DNA of 13,148 nucleotides, taken from Pseudomonadota bacterium. Its GTDB lineage: Bacteria > Pseudomonadota > Alphaproteobacteria > Rhizobiales > Hyphomicrobiaceae. Below the pieces are notes generated by a model. The model worked only from the letters and a program-made list of their open reading frames with translations, was not told where the DNA came from and ran no database searches. Location of the stretch: assembly GCA_023387235.1 (NCBI GenBank), contig JAEWIJ010000238.1, positions 1-13,148 on the forward strand, written 5' to 3'. The position numbers and the translations under genes were made by a program. Positions within the stretch are counted from its first letter, which is position 1; each line of letters opens with the position of its first letter. Shown one piece after another: positions 6,745 to 13,062 of this stretch.

Positions 6745-7260
6745 TCAGAGGTCGATGCCGCGCTTCTTGAGCTCGCGCCGCATCTCGGCATCGAGCTCGG
6801 CGCCGATACGCTGTCCCCAGGCCTGGCCGACGCTCATCGACTGACGAAGGATCTGAGGTTGCGCTTCCACGAGGCGGCGGCCGGCGCCGGATTGATAGAA
6901 TTTGGCGACCTCGCGCATGTCGTCGACCGACATTCGCTGGGCGTAGATGAGGGCCACCTCGTCGATCAGCTCGGCTTTGCGCTCGGAGAACCGCTTGACC
7001 AGCTCGCCCATGACCTCGCGGATCTCGCGGGCACGGTCAGGCGCAAGCTGGACGAAGGTCTGCGTGAGCTGCGCCGTGAGCACGGGAATGACCTGATCGA
7101 ACTGCGCCGCGGCTCCGGACGCCTTCATGAGCTCGTGCGCGGCGGTGCGGGCCTCGTCGGAGGTGGGACCGGGCTGCTGGGCGAGCGCAGGCGCGGCGAG
7201 CACGGCGGCAAGCATTGCAGCGAACACTGCGGCGAACACGGGCCGGCCAAGAATGCTCAT
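6745..7260 (-). CDS. secreted DUF2059 domain protein
   Basis: This 171-aa protein starts with a clear Sec signal peptide. R6 is followed by a hydrophobic, alanine-rich core and the likely cleavage site ALA/QQ after residue 27. AGGA lies 8 nt before the ATG. The mature part is entirely helical and charged, with the DUF2059 pattern: a LMKASGAAAQFDQVIPVL start, a central ELVKRFSERKAELIDEVALIYAQRMSVDDM segment, and FYQSGAGRRLVEAQPQIL-type helices. The domain has no firmly established biochemical role to my knowledge, and the protein should be periplasmic. The order rpiA, DUF2059, gor recalls Hyphomicrobiales genomes. That reflects linkage and does not show that the protein acts in redox or sugar metabolism. 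Confidence 0.9.
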   Translation of the reverse strand: MSILGRPVFAAVFAAMLAAVLAAPALAQQPGPTSDEARTAAHELMKASGAAAQFDQVIPVLTAQLTQTFVQLAPDRAREIREVMGELVKRFSERKAELIDEVALIYAQRMSVDDMREVAKFYQSGAGRRLVEAQPQILRQSMSVGQAWGQRIGAELDAEMRRELKKRGIDL

Positions 7261-7281
7261 GTGCGTGTTCCTATTGAAAAT

Positions 7282-7298
7282 GGGGGCCGTGTGCCCCC
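7282..7298 (-). terminator. hairpin between rpiA and the DUF2059 gene, possible terminator or attenuator
   Basis: On the minus strand GGGGGC (7298-7293) and GCCCCC (7287-7282) form a 6-bp all-GC stem with a 5-nt loop. ATTTTC follows immediately (7281-7276). This is the most terminator-like element in the window, though its U-tract is short. It sits in the 54-nt gap after the rpiA stop, so it may end or partly attenuate transcription from rpiA into DUF2059-gor. Confidence 0.5.
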
Positions 7299-7314
7299 GA
7301 CCGTACCAGGCTGC

Positions 7315-8034
7315 TTAGCGTCCATCGTCCTCGACGGGTTCCGTCTCGATGACGACGATGCCCTCGGGGCCGGCGACGAATGCCATATCGGCAAGGCCGA
7401 GGAAGAGACCGTTCTCGACCACGCCCGGGATGTGCTTCAGCGCCTCGTCGAGCCGCTCGGGCTCGTCGATGCGCTTGAAGGCGCAGTCGAAGATGTAATT
7501 GCCGCCGTCCGTGACGAACGGCTGGCGATCGCGGCCCGTGCGCAGGCGGATCTCGCCGTGACAGCCGAGGTCGGCCGCCAGCAGCGCGATCATGTTCTGC
7601 GTGGCGGTATAGCCGAAGCGCACGACCTCGACGGGGAGCGGAAAGACGCCGAGCCGTTCGACACGCTTCGTATGATCCGCGATGATGATGAGGCGCTCGG
7701 AAGCGGCAGCCACGATCTTCTCGCGAAGCAGCGCACCGCCGCCGCCCTTGATCAGCCGCAGCGCGCCGTCGAACTCGTCGGCGCCGTCGACCGTCATGTC
7801 GAGGAGCGGCATCTCGTCGAGCGTCGTCAAGGGAATGCCGAGCGCTGCAGCCTGGACACGCGTCGCCTCGGATGTCGGCACGCATATGACGTCGAGACCG
7901 CCGCGGACCCTCTCGCCGAGGAGATCCACGAAGTGCGCTGCCGTCGAGCCGGTGCCGAGCCCAAGGCGCATGCCTGAGGAAACCTGCTCGATGGCGCCGC
8001 GCGCCGCCATACGCTTGTACTCGTCCAGACTCAT
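7315..8034 (-). CDS. rpiA: ribose-5-phosphate isomerase A
   Basis: This 239-aa enzyme interconverts ribose 5-phosphate and ribulose 5-phosphate in the non-oxidative pentose phosphate pathway. It shows all the RpiA signatures: the phosphate loop GLGTGST at 25-31, the PTSEAT segment at 53-58, DGADE at 83-87, and KGGGGALLREK at 96-106 with the catalytic Glu105. Length and the C-terminal VVENGLFLGLADMAFV stretch match the family, and the gene appears intact. The start ATG at 8034 has purine-rich GGCGGA immediately before it and no ideal spaced Shine-Dalgarno. A 141-nt gap with a perfect 16-bp palindrome separates it from cobB upstream, and a hairpin follows its stop. Confidence 0.97.
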   Translation of the reverse strand: MSLDEYKRMAARGAIEQVSSGMRLGLGTGSTAAHFVDLLGERVRGGLDVICVPTSEATRVQAAALGIPLTTLDEMPLLDMTVDGADEFDGALRLIKGGGGALLREKIVAAASERLIIIADHTKRVERLGVFPLPVEVVRFGYTATQNMIALLAADLGCHGEIRLRTGRDRQPFVTDGGNYIFDCAFKRIDEPERLDEALKHIPGVVENGLFLGLADMAFVAGPEGIVVIETEPVEDDGR

Positions 8035-8130
8035 TCCGCCGATCCGTCCGCCACCCCGTGGGCTGGCTTATCGCAGGTATCCGCCGAATTGGCCAGACGG
8101 CTAAAGCGCGGCGGCGGCCAGTATCCGGAT

Positions 8131-8146
8131 GACAGCCCGGGCTGTC
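8131..8146. promoter_or_regulatory. perfect 16-bp palindrome between cobB and rpiA
   Basis: GACAGCCCGGGCTGTC is a perfect 16-bp palindrome in the 141-nt gap after the cobB stop and 97 nt before the rpiA ATG. Without a loop or a T-tract it is a better fit for a dimeric regulator's operator than for an intrinsic terminator. A 6-bp stem with a CCGG loop is also possible. No clear -35/-10 pair was found beside it, and the cognate regulator is unknown. Confidence 0.4.
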
Positions 8147-8175
8147 GAGAGGTGCGGCGCGGGACTGCCGGAGGC

Positions 8176-8895
8176 TCAGCCGGCACCGGAAAGCAGCCGC
8201 TCGACGAACGCCGGGACGATCCGGGAAGCTGGTCCGTGGACGGCCTCGTCGAAGAGGCTCGTGCCCTGCGAGGGCTCGAGATTGAGCTCGACAGTATGCG
8301 CACCCCGATCGCGCGCCTCGGCGACGAAACCGGCCGCCGGATAGACATTGCCGCTCGTGCCGATGGAAATGAAAAGGTTGGTCCGGCCGAGCTCCTCGGC
8401 AATGCGCCCCATGTGGTACGGCATCTCGCCGAACCAGACGACGTCCGGGCGCATCCCGCCGGCAGCCCCGCAGGAGGGGCAGACGAGCTCGGTCGTCAGA
8501 TCGGGATACTCCGGCCCCCAGGGACGGCGCTCGCCGCATCGGGCGCAGAGCGCCTTCTGATGCTCGCCATGCATATGAATGAGGTTCTGCGAGCCGGCCA
8601 CCTCGTGGAGCGCATCGACATTCTGGGTGATGACGGTGACGCGGCCCGAATGCTCCTGCTCGAGCCGGGCGAGCGCGAAATGCGCCGCGTTCGGCTTCGC
8701 GGTGGCGCTGACGCGGCGGCGCATGTTGTAGAAGTCGAGCACGAGCTTGGGATTGCGCGCGAAACCTTCCGGCGTCGCAACGTCACGGTAGTCGTACTTC
8801 GCCCAGATGCCATCCTTGTCGCGAAAGGTGGCGATGCCCGACTCCGCGGAGATGCCCGCCCCGGTCAGAATGGTGATGTGCCGGTAAGTCTGCAT
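8176..8895 (-). CDS. cobB: Sir2-family NAD-dependent protein deacylase (CobB)
   Basis: This 239-aa sirtuin removes acyl groups from lysines using NAD, giving nicotinamide and O-acyl-ADP-ribose. The ATG at 8895 is preferred because GGAG lies 4 nt upstream and MQTYRHITILTGAG is a normal family start; a GTG at 8922 adds only nine unlikely residues. The NAD motif is GAGISAESGIATFRD at 12-26. TQNVD is at 90-94 and the catalytic His109 lies in HMHGE. The structural zinc is bound by C117/C120 and C139/C142. Y56 and R59 form the Y-x-x-R pair that in SIRT5-type (class III) enzymes and E. coli CobB recognises succinyl and malonyl lysine. Desuccinylase as well as deacetylase activity is therefore likely by family knowledge. 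The gene diverges from the bactofilin gene. Confidence 0.95.
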   Translation of the reverse strand: MQTYRHITILTGAGISAESGIATFRDKDGIWAKYDYRDVATPEGFARNPKLVLDFYNMRRRVSATAKPNAAHFALARLEQEHSGRVTVITQNVDALHEVAGSQNLIHMHGEHQKALCARCGERRPWGPEYPDLTTELVCPSCGAAGGMRPDVVWFGEMPYHMGRIAEELGRTNLFISIGTSGNVYPAAGFVAEARDRGAHTVELNLEPSQGTSLFDEAVHGPASRIVPAFVERLLSGAG

Positions 8896-9035
8896 ACCGC
8901 TCCGCCAGCAGTTTGGAAGCACCCTCGACCAGCATCGTGGTCGCCTGTTTGTGACGGCAAAGAGGCAGATAGCACAGAGGCCGACCGCACGACAGTGCGC
9001 CTTCGGAGCAAATGGGCTGACCGCCGGCTTCGGCT

Positions 9036-9064
9036 TTGCTATCCATTCGATCCGAGCCTATAGT
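9036..9064 (+). promoter_or_regulatory. candidate sigma70 promoter for the bactofilin gene
   Basis: TTGCTA (9036-9041, 4 of 6 to the -35 consensus) is followed by a 17-nt spacer and TATAGT (9059-9064, 5 of 6 to the -10 consensus). It faces the bactofilin start and predicts a leader of about 80 nt. It lies in the 257-nt divergent region (8896-9152). I saw no equally good promoter for cobB on the other strand. Confidence 0.5.
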
Positions 9065-9102
9065 TCGCTCAAGGGGCACGTGACGGGACGATGCGCATGT
9101 CA

Positions 9103-9118
9103 TGCCGCGGGTGCGGCA
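9103..9118 (+). other. small hairpin in the bactofilin mRNA leader
   Basis: TGCCGC (9103-9108) and GCGGCA (9113-9118) form a 6-bp stem with a GGGT loop. It would lie in the 5' leader, ending about 34 nt before the start codon and 17 nt or more before the GAGGGAG ribosome-binding site. An ATGCGCAT palindrome (9091-9098) precedes it. A regulatory role is speculative. Confidence 0.25.
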
Positions 9119-9152
9119 CACGTTGCGCATTCAGAGAGGGAGTTGCGTCAGC

Positions 9153-9677
9153 ATGTTTACGAAAAAGGCGGAACCGACGGCTTTCGACGTGCCGAGGGGG
9201 GCGCCGCCTCCGACGCCGCAGCCCCCGGCTCATCATGGCGAGCACACGGCACAGCCGCGACAGGATGCGCCGTCGGTGCGCTCGACAGGCCCGTCCGGTC
9301 CGTCGCACATCGGCGAGGATCTGACGATCATCGGCAATCTCGTCTCGAAGGGCGAGGTGCATATCGACGGCCAGATCCAGGGTGACCTGCACGCGGCCAA
9401 CGTGCTCATCGGCGAGACGGCGCGCGTCACCGGCGGCGTCGTGGCCGACGAAGTGATCGTGCGCGGCGGCGTTTCGGGCTCGATCCGCGGACGGCGCGTC
9501 GTGCTGCAGTCGTCGAGCCGCGTCGAGGGCGACGTCTTCCACCAGCAGCTCGGCATCGAGCAGGGCGCCTACTTCGAAGGGAAGTCGCGCCGCGTCGCCG
9601 ATCCCCTCTCCGGCGTGAGCGCGCCGGACATCCCGGGCCATGCGGGGCCGGGCTTCCCGCTCCGCGGCGAAGGCTGA
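9153..9677 (+). CDS. bactofilin (polymer-forming cytoskeletal protein)
   Basis: This is a 174-aa bactofilin. The start at 9153 is chosen because GAGGGAG lies upstream and MFTKKAEPTAF resembles the Caulobacter-type N-terminus, in which the first residues help membrane contact. Residues 12-51 are a Pro/His/Gln-rich disordered tail. From about 52 to 150 comes the single bactofilin domain, a right-handed beta-helix made of short repeats: HIGEDLTIIGNL, GEVHIDGQIQGDL, ANVLIGETARVTGGV, DEVIVRGGVSGSI, RRVVLQSSSRVEGDV and QLGIEQGAYFEG. A short Pro/Gly tail follows. Bactofilins polymerise without nucleotide and recruit cell-wall enzymes at poles, stalks or division sites. No peptidase (M23) or other usual partner is adjacent here, so its specific role is open. 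Confidence 0.93.
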   Translation: MFTKKAEPTAFDVPRGAPPPTPQPPAHHGEHTAQPRQDAPSVRSTGPSGPSHIGEDLTIIGNLVSKGEVHIDGQIQGDLHAANVLIGETARVTGGVVADEVIVRGGVSGSIRGRRVVLQSSSRVEGDVFHQQLGIEQGAYFEGKSRRVADPLSGVSAPDIPGHAGPGFPLRGEG

Positions 9678-9697
9678 GGCCGGCGGATACGGACAGG

Positions 9698-9718
9698 CGC
9701 CGCCGCGTCCCGGCGGCG
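9698..9718. terminator. GC-rich hairpin between convergent genes, possible bidirectional terminator
   Basis: CGCCGCCG (9698-9705) and CGGCGGCG (9711-9718) form a perfect 8-bp stem with a CGTCC loop. It lies 20 nt after the bactofilin stop and directly beyond the livF stop at 9720 on the other strand. The position in a 42-nt convergent gap fits a shared terminator, but there is no long T-tract on either side. Confidence 0.5.
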
Positions 9719-9719
9719 T

Positions 9720-10430
9720 TCACACCGACAGATATTGCTCCTTGAGGGCGGCGTCCGCGTCGAGCTCGGCAAGCGCGCCGGCAAAGCGGATGTGGCCGCG
9801 ATCGAGCACGAAGGCGCGGTCGGCAACGGCGCGTGCGAAGTGCAGGTTCTGCTCGGAGAGCAGGAGGCCGACACCGCGCGCCTTGAGCTTCGATATCGCG
9901 CCGGCGATCACGTCGACGATGATCGGCGCGAGCCCTTCCGAGGGCTCGTCGAGCAGCAGGAAGCGCGGGTTGCCCATGAGCGCGCGCGCGATGGTGAGCA
10001 TCTGCTGCTCGCCGCCGGACATATGCCCGCCCTTTCTCTCACGCATCGCGGCGAGCGGCGGGAAGAGCTCGAATGCAGCTTCAGGCGTCCATGGCGTGCC
10101 CTCATCGGCGCGCGGCGGGAGGCGGCCGACGGCGAGGTTCTCGGCAACGGTCAGATCCATGAAGATGCGGCGGTCCTCCGGCACATAGCCGACGCCGCGG
10201 CGCGCGATGGCGTGCGTCGGCTCGGCAATGAGATCCGCGCCGTCGAACGTGATGGTTCCGCGCCGCTCGGCCTCGAGGCCGACGATGCACTTCATGAGCG
10301 TCGACTTGCCGGCGCCGTTGCGGCCGATGAGGACGGCGGCCTCGCCCGGCTCGACGGCGAGCGAGACGCCAAAGAGGATCTGCGCGCGCCCGTACCAGGC
10401 ATCGAGGTTGCGGATGTCGAGGAGGCTCAT
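9720..10430 (-). CDS. livF: branched-chain amino acid-type ABC transporter ATPase LivF
   Basis: This 236-aa cytoplasmic ATPase is one of the two that power the LivHM permease. Walker A is GRNGAGKST at 36-44. The family-typical VGYVPEDRRIF at 80-90 covers the Q-loop region, where LivF proteins carry PE rather than a simple Q. The signature SGGEQQ is at 138-143 and Walker B LLLDEP starts at 158. The switch position has Gln194 in SEQN instead of the usual His, a known LivF feature and not a defect. GGAG lies 5 nt before the ATG, and the start overlaps the livG stop by 4 nt. Substrate (leucine-type amino acids, amides or urea) cannot be decided from this subunit. Confidence 0.94.
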   Translation of the reverse strand: MSLLDIRNLDAWYGRAQILFGVSLAVEPGEAAVLIGRNGAGKSTLMKCIVGLEAERRGTITFDGADLIAEPTHAIARRGVGYVPEDRRIFMDLTVAENLAVGRLPPRADEGTPWTPEAAFELFPPLAAMRERKGGHMSGGEQQMLTIARALMGNPRFLLLDEPSEGLAPIIVDVIAGAISKLKARGVGLLLSEQNLHFARAVADRAFVLDRGHIRFAGALAELDADAALKEQYLSV

Positions 10431-11188
10431 GCGCGCGCTCCGTCTGACGCTCCGCCGAGATAGACCTCGCGCACGAGCGGGTTCGTGCGAACCTCGTCGG
10501 GCGTGCCTTCGGCGATGAGGCGGCCGCGGTTCATGACGACGACGCGGTCGGCATGACCGAACACGACATCCATGTCGTGCTCGGTGAAGAGCACGGCGGT
10601 ATTGCGGTCGCGCGCTCGGTCGGCAACGAGGCGCATGAGCGCACTGCGCTCGCGGGCCGCCATGCCGGCCGTCGGCTCGTCCATGAGGAGGAGGCGCGGA
10701 TCGTTCACGAGGGCAATCGCGAGCTCGACGCGCTTGAGGTCACCATACGCCAGGACGGAGCAGAGCGTGTCGGCGGCGTGCGCCATGCCGACCTCGTCGA
10801 GACGGGAGCGGATCTCGTCGCTATGCGCGATATCCGGCGCCGCGAGGAGCCCTTTGGCCTGCTCGCGCGAGAGGATCGCCACATGCAGGTTCTCGGCGAC
10901 GCTCATGGACGCGAACGTCTGCGTGATCTGGAACGTGCGCGCGACGCCGGCCCGCCAGAGCGCGCGCGGCGGCCACGCCGTGACATCCTCGCCGTCGAGG
11001 CGGACGCGGCCGCGGTCAGGCGTGAGCTGGCCGTTGATCATGTTGAAGGTCGTGGTCTTGCCGGCGCCATTGGGACCGATGAGCGCGAGGAGCTCGCCGG
11101 CCGCCAGCGCGAAGCTCACGCTTTCGACGGCGCGAAAGCCTTTGAAGGATTTTCCGATGTCCTCGACAGCGAGCACGGGTGCGGTCAT
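10427..11188 (-). CDS. livG: branched-chain amino acid-type ABC transporter ATPase LivG
   Basis: This is a 253-aa ATPase partner of LivF. The ATG at 11188 is chosen because it overlaps the permease stop as ATGA and has GGGAG 8 nt upstream; longer readings of this frame only run antisense through permease codons. Walker A is GPNGAGKTT at 38-46. The long insert after NMINGQLTPDRG and the VARTFQITQTF motif are LivG hallmarks. The signature region is altered to LAYGDLKRVELA, as usual for LivG. Walker B is LLLMDEPTAGM and the H-loop is TEHDMDVVF, with His present. The C-terminal VREVYLGG matches the family's closing peptide. It acts on the cytoplasmic face of the transporter. The gene appears intact. 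Confidence 0.94.
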   Translation of the reverse strand: MTAPVLAVEDIGKSFKGFRAVESVSFALAAGELLALIGPNGAGKTTTFNMINGQLTPDRGRVRLDGEDVTAWPPRALWRAGVARTFQITQTFASMSVAENLHVAILSREQAKGLLAAPDIAHSDEIRSRLDEVGMAHAADTLCSVLAYGDLKRVELAIALVNDPRLLLMDEPTAGMAARERSALMRLVADRARDRNTAVLFTEHDMDVVFGHADRVVVMNRGRLIAEGTPDEVRTNPLVREVYLGGASDGARA

Positions 11189-13062
11189 GCGGCATTCTCC
11201 CGGCGTTCGCGCCATCGGCGCAACGTGCCGACAATGCCCTGCGGGAAGATGATGGTAATGAGGATGAGCGTGATGCCGAGGACGGCGTGCCAGTAGGGCG
11301 TCGCGCGCACGATCCAGTCCTGCAGCGTGATGAAGACGACGGCGCCGACGACGGGTCCGACGAGCGTCTGCACGCCGCCGATCAGCACCATGGCGAGCGC
11401 ATCGACGGATCGCGGGATCGAGAGCGTATCGGGCGAGAGCGAGCCCTTCGAGAAGACATAGAGCGCGCCGGCGAGGCCTGCCGCAGCGCCCGCAATGATG
11501 ATCGCGCGCCACTGGATGAGCCGCACGTCGACGCCGACAGCCTCCGCGCGAATGCGTGAATCACGCGCGGCACGCAGCAAATACCCGAGCGGCGCGTGTG
11601 CCGATCGCCAGATGAGCAGGATGGCCGCACCCGCGAGCAGCAGCGTCGCGAAGTAGTAGGCGGTTTTGCCGGAGAGAAGATCGGGCGGCCAGACGCCGAC
11701 AAGACCGTTGCTACCGCCGGTCACCGCGTCCCACTGGAAGGCGATGGCCCACGTGATCTGCGCGAAGGCGAGCGTCAGCATGGCGAGCGAGACGCCCGAG
11801 AGACGCACGCAGAACCAGCCGAAGAGCACCGCGAGCGCCCCCGCGAAGGCGACGCCGGCCGGCACGGCCACGAGGAATGGCGCACCGGCCTTGAAGGCGA
11901 CGGCGGCCGCATAGGCGCCGGCGCCGAAGTATGCCGCGTGACCGAACGAGGCCATGCCGCCGATACCCATGATGAGACCGAGGCTCGCCGCGAAGAGCGC
12001 GAAGATGATGATGTCCGTCGCGAGCACGACTGTGAAGCGGTCGACGAAGAAGGGCAGCACGAGCAATGCCGCGACGACGAACGCCAGCGGCCACATGCGC
12101 CTCGGGTCCGGCACCGGCATGGGCAGGATGGAGGCGGCGGCCGCGCGCTGCGGCGCCTGCGGCGTGCCGAAGAGCCCCCAGGGCCGTATGACCAGCACGA
12201 TCGCCATGACGATGAACTCGGCGACAAGCGTCAGCTTCGAGAACGAGAAGACCGTGCCGAGAATATGCACGTCGCCGATGCCGATGCACCACGCCTTGAC
12301 GACGCTGATGATCACCGCCGCGACGTAGGCCCCCGGCAAGCTGCCGAGCCCGCCGACGACGGTGACGACGAAGACGTCGGCGATGATAGTCAGGTCCATA
12401 TTGTGATTGGCGGGCTCGCGCGGCAGCGCGAGGGCGCCGGCCAACCCGGCGAGCAGTGCGCCGAGCGCGAACACGCCCATGAAGATCAGCGCCTGGTTGA
12501 TGCCGAGCGCCGCCGCCATGTCGCGATCCTCGGTCGCGGCGCGCACGCGCGTGCCCCAGTCCGTGCGCGTGAGCAGCAGCCAGACCAGCAGCCCGACGAG
12601 TGGGCCAAGCACGAGCAGCAGCAGGTCGTACTGCGGAATGGGTTTGCCGAAGATCCACGCGGCGCCCGTCAGGCCCGGCGCGCGCGGCCCGAGGATATCC
12701 TCCGGTCCCCAGGTGTAGAGCACGACATCCTTCAGCACGAGCACGACGCCGAAGGTGGTGATGAGCTGCAGGAGCTCGGGCGCGCGATAGATTCGGCGGA
12801 GGATCGTGAGCTCGACGAAAGCACCGAGGATGCCGACGGTCATGGCAGCGAAGATCGCGCCGCCCCAGAAGCCGAGGACGCCGCCGCCGACATAATCGTA
12901 GAAGCTCACGCTGAGGTACGCGCCGAGCATAAAGAACGAGCCGTGCGCGAAGTTCACGACGCGCGTGACGCCGAAGATGAGCGTCAACCCGAGCGCGACA
13001 AGGAACAGCAGCGAGGCGCTCGCGAGGCCGTTCAGCGTCTGGATGAGAAAGGAGGCGATCAT
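11185..13062 (-). CDS. livHM: fused LivH-LivM permease of a branched-chain amino acid-type ABC transporter
   Basis: This single 625-aa membrane protein contains two permease halves that are usually separate. Residues 1 to about 295 match LivH: the start IASFLIQTLNGLASASLLFLV, NFAHGSFFMLGAY from 37, and an RAATEDRDMAAALGIN coupling loop near 170-187. A Pro/Ala-rich linker at about 295-318 carries no stop or start signal. From about 318 to the end is LivM, with SFGHAAYFGAGAY near 371-383 and the coupling loop RDSRIRAEAVGVDVRLIQW near 496-516. Both halves have many hydrophobic segments, and the frame is unbroken, so the fusion is real in this assembly. No strong ribosome-binding site is seen before the ATG at 13062. 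It heads the livHM-livG-livF operon. The binding protein (LivK) is not visible and may lie beyond the right edge. Confidence 0.93.
   Translation of the reverse strand: MIASFLIQTLNGLASASLLFLVALGLTLIFGVTRVVNFAHGSFFMLGAYLSVSFYDYVGGGVLGFWGGAIFAAMTVGILGAFVELTILRRIYRAPELLQLITTFGVVLVLKDVVLYTWGPEDILGPRAPGLTGAAWIFGKPIPQYDLLLLVLGPLVGLLVWLLLTRTDWGTRVRAATEDRDMAAALGINQALIFMGVFALGALLAGLAGALALPREPANHNMDLTIIADVFVVTVVGGLGSLPGAYVAAVIISVVKAWCIGIGDVHILGTVFSFSKLTLVAEFIVMAIVLVIRPWGLFGTPQAPQRAAAASILPMPVPDPRRMWPLAFVVAALLVLPFFVDRFTVVLATDIIIFALFAASLGLIMGIGGMASFGHAAYFGAGAYAAAVAFKAGAPFLVAVPAGVAFAGALAVLFGWFCVRLSGVSLAMLTLAFAQITWAIAFQWDAVTGGSNGLVGVWPPDLLSGKTAYYFATLLLAGAAILLIWRSAHAPLGYLLRAARDSRIRAEAVGVDVRLIQWRAIIIAGAAAGLAGALYVFSKGSLSPDTLSIPRSVDALAMVLIGGVQTLVGPVVGAVVFITLQDWIVRATPYWHAVLGITLILITIIFPQGIVGTLRRWRERRENAA

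Noticed and set aside
3663..6770. A 1035-codon plus-strand open frame antisense to the hydroxyacid dehydrogenase, SDR and gor genes
   Set aside because: It is the reverse-strand shadow of three well-recognised genes in high-GC DNA, where third-position G/C removes stops. Its translation is rich in Arg, Ala, His and Asp, has no domain pattern, and crosses the intergenic gaps.
6859..7977. A 372-codon plus-strand frame antisense to DUF2059 and rpiA
   Set aside because: It is a shadow frame of the same kind; the minus-strand genes have complete motifs and ribosome-binding sites.
8089..9063. A 324-codon plus-strand frame antisense to cobB
   Set aside because: It lies opposite an intact sirtuin with all catalytic and zinc residues; the frame has no recognisable domain.
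8783..9130. A 115-codon minus-strand frame overlapping the cobB start, as if cobB had a frameshifted N-terminal extension
   Set aside because: The sirtuin starts normally just before its NAD motif with its own ribosome-binding site, and the extension matches nothing I recognise.
10427..11512. A longer LivG reading starting inside the livHM gene
   Set aside because: The extra N-terminal part is Arg/His-rich out-of-frame permease sequence. The ATG at 11188 overlaps the permease stop and has a good ribosome-binding site.
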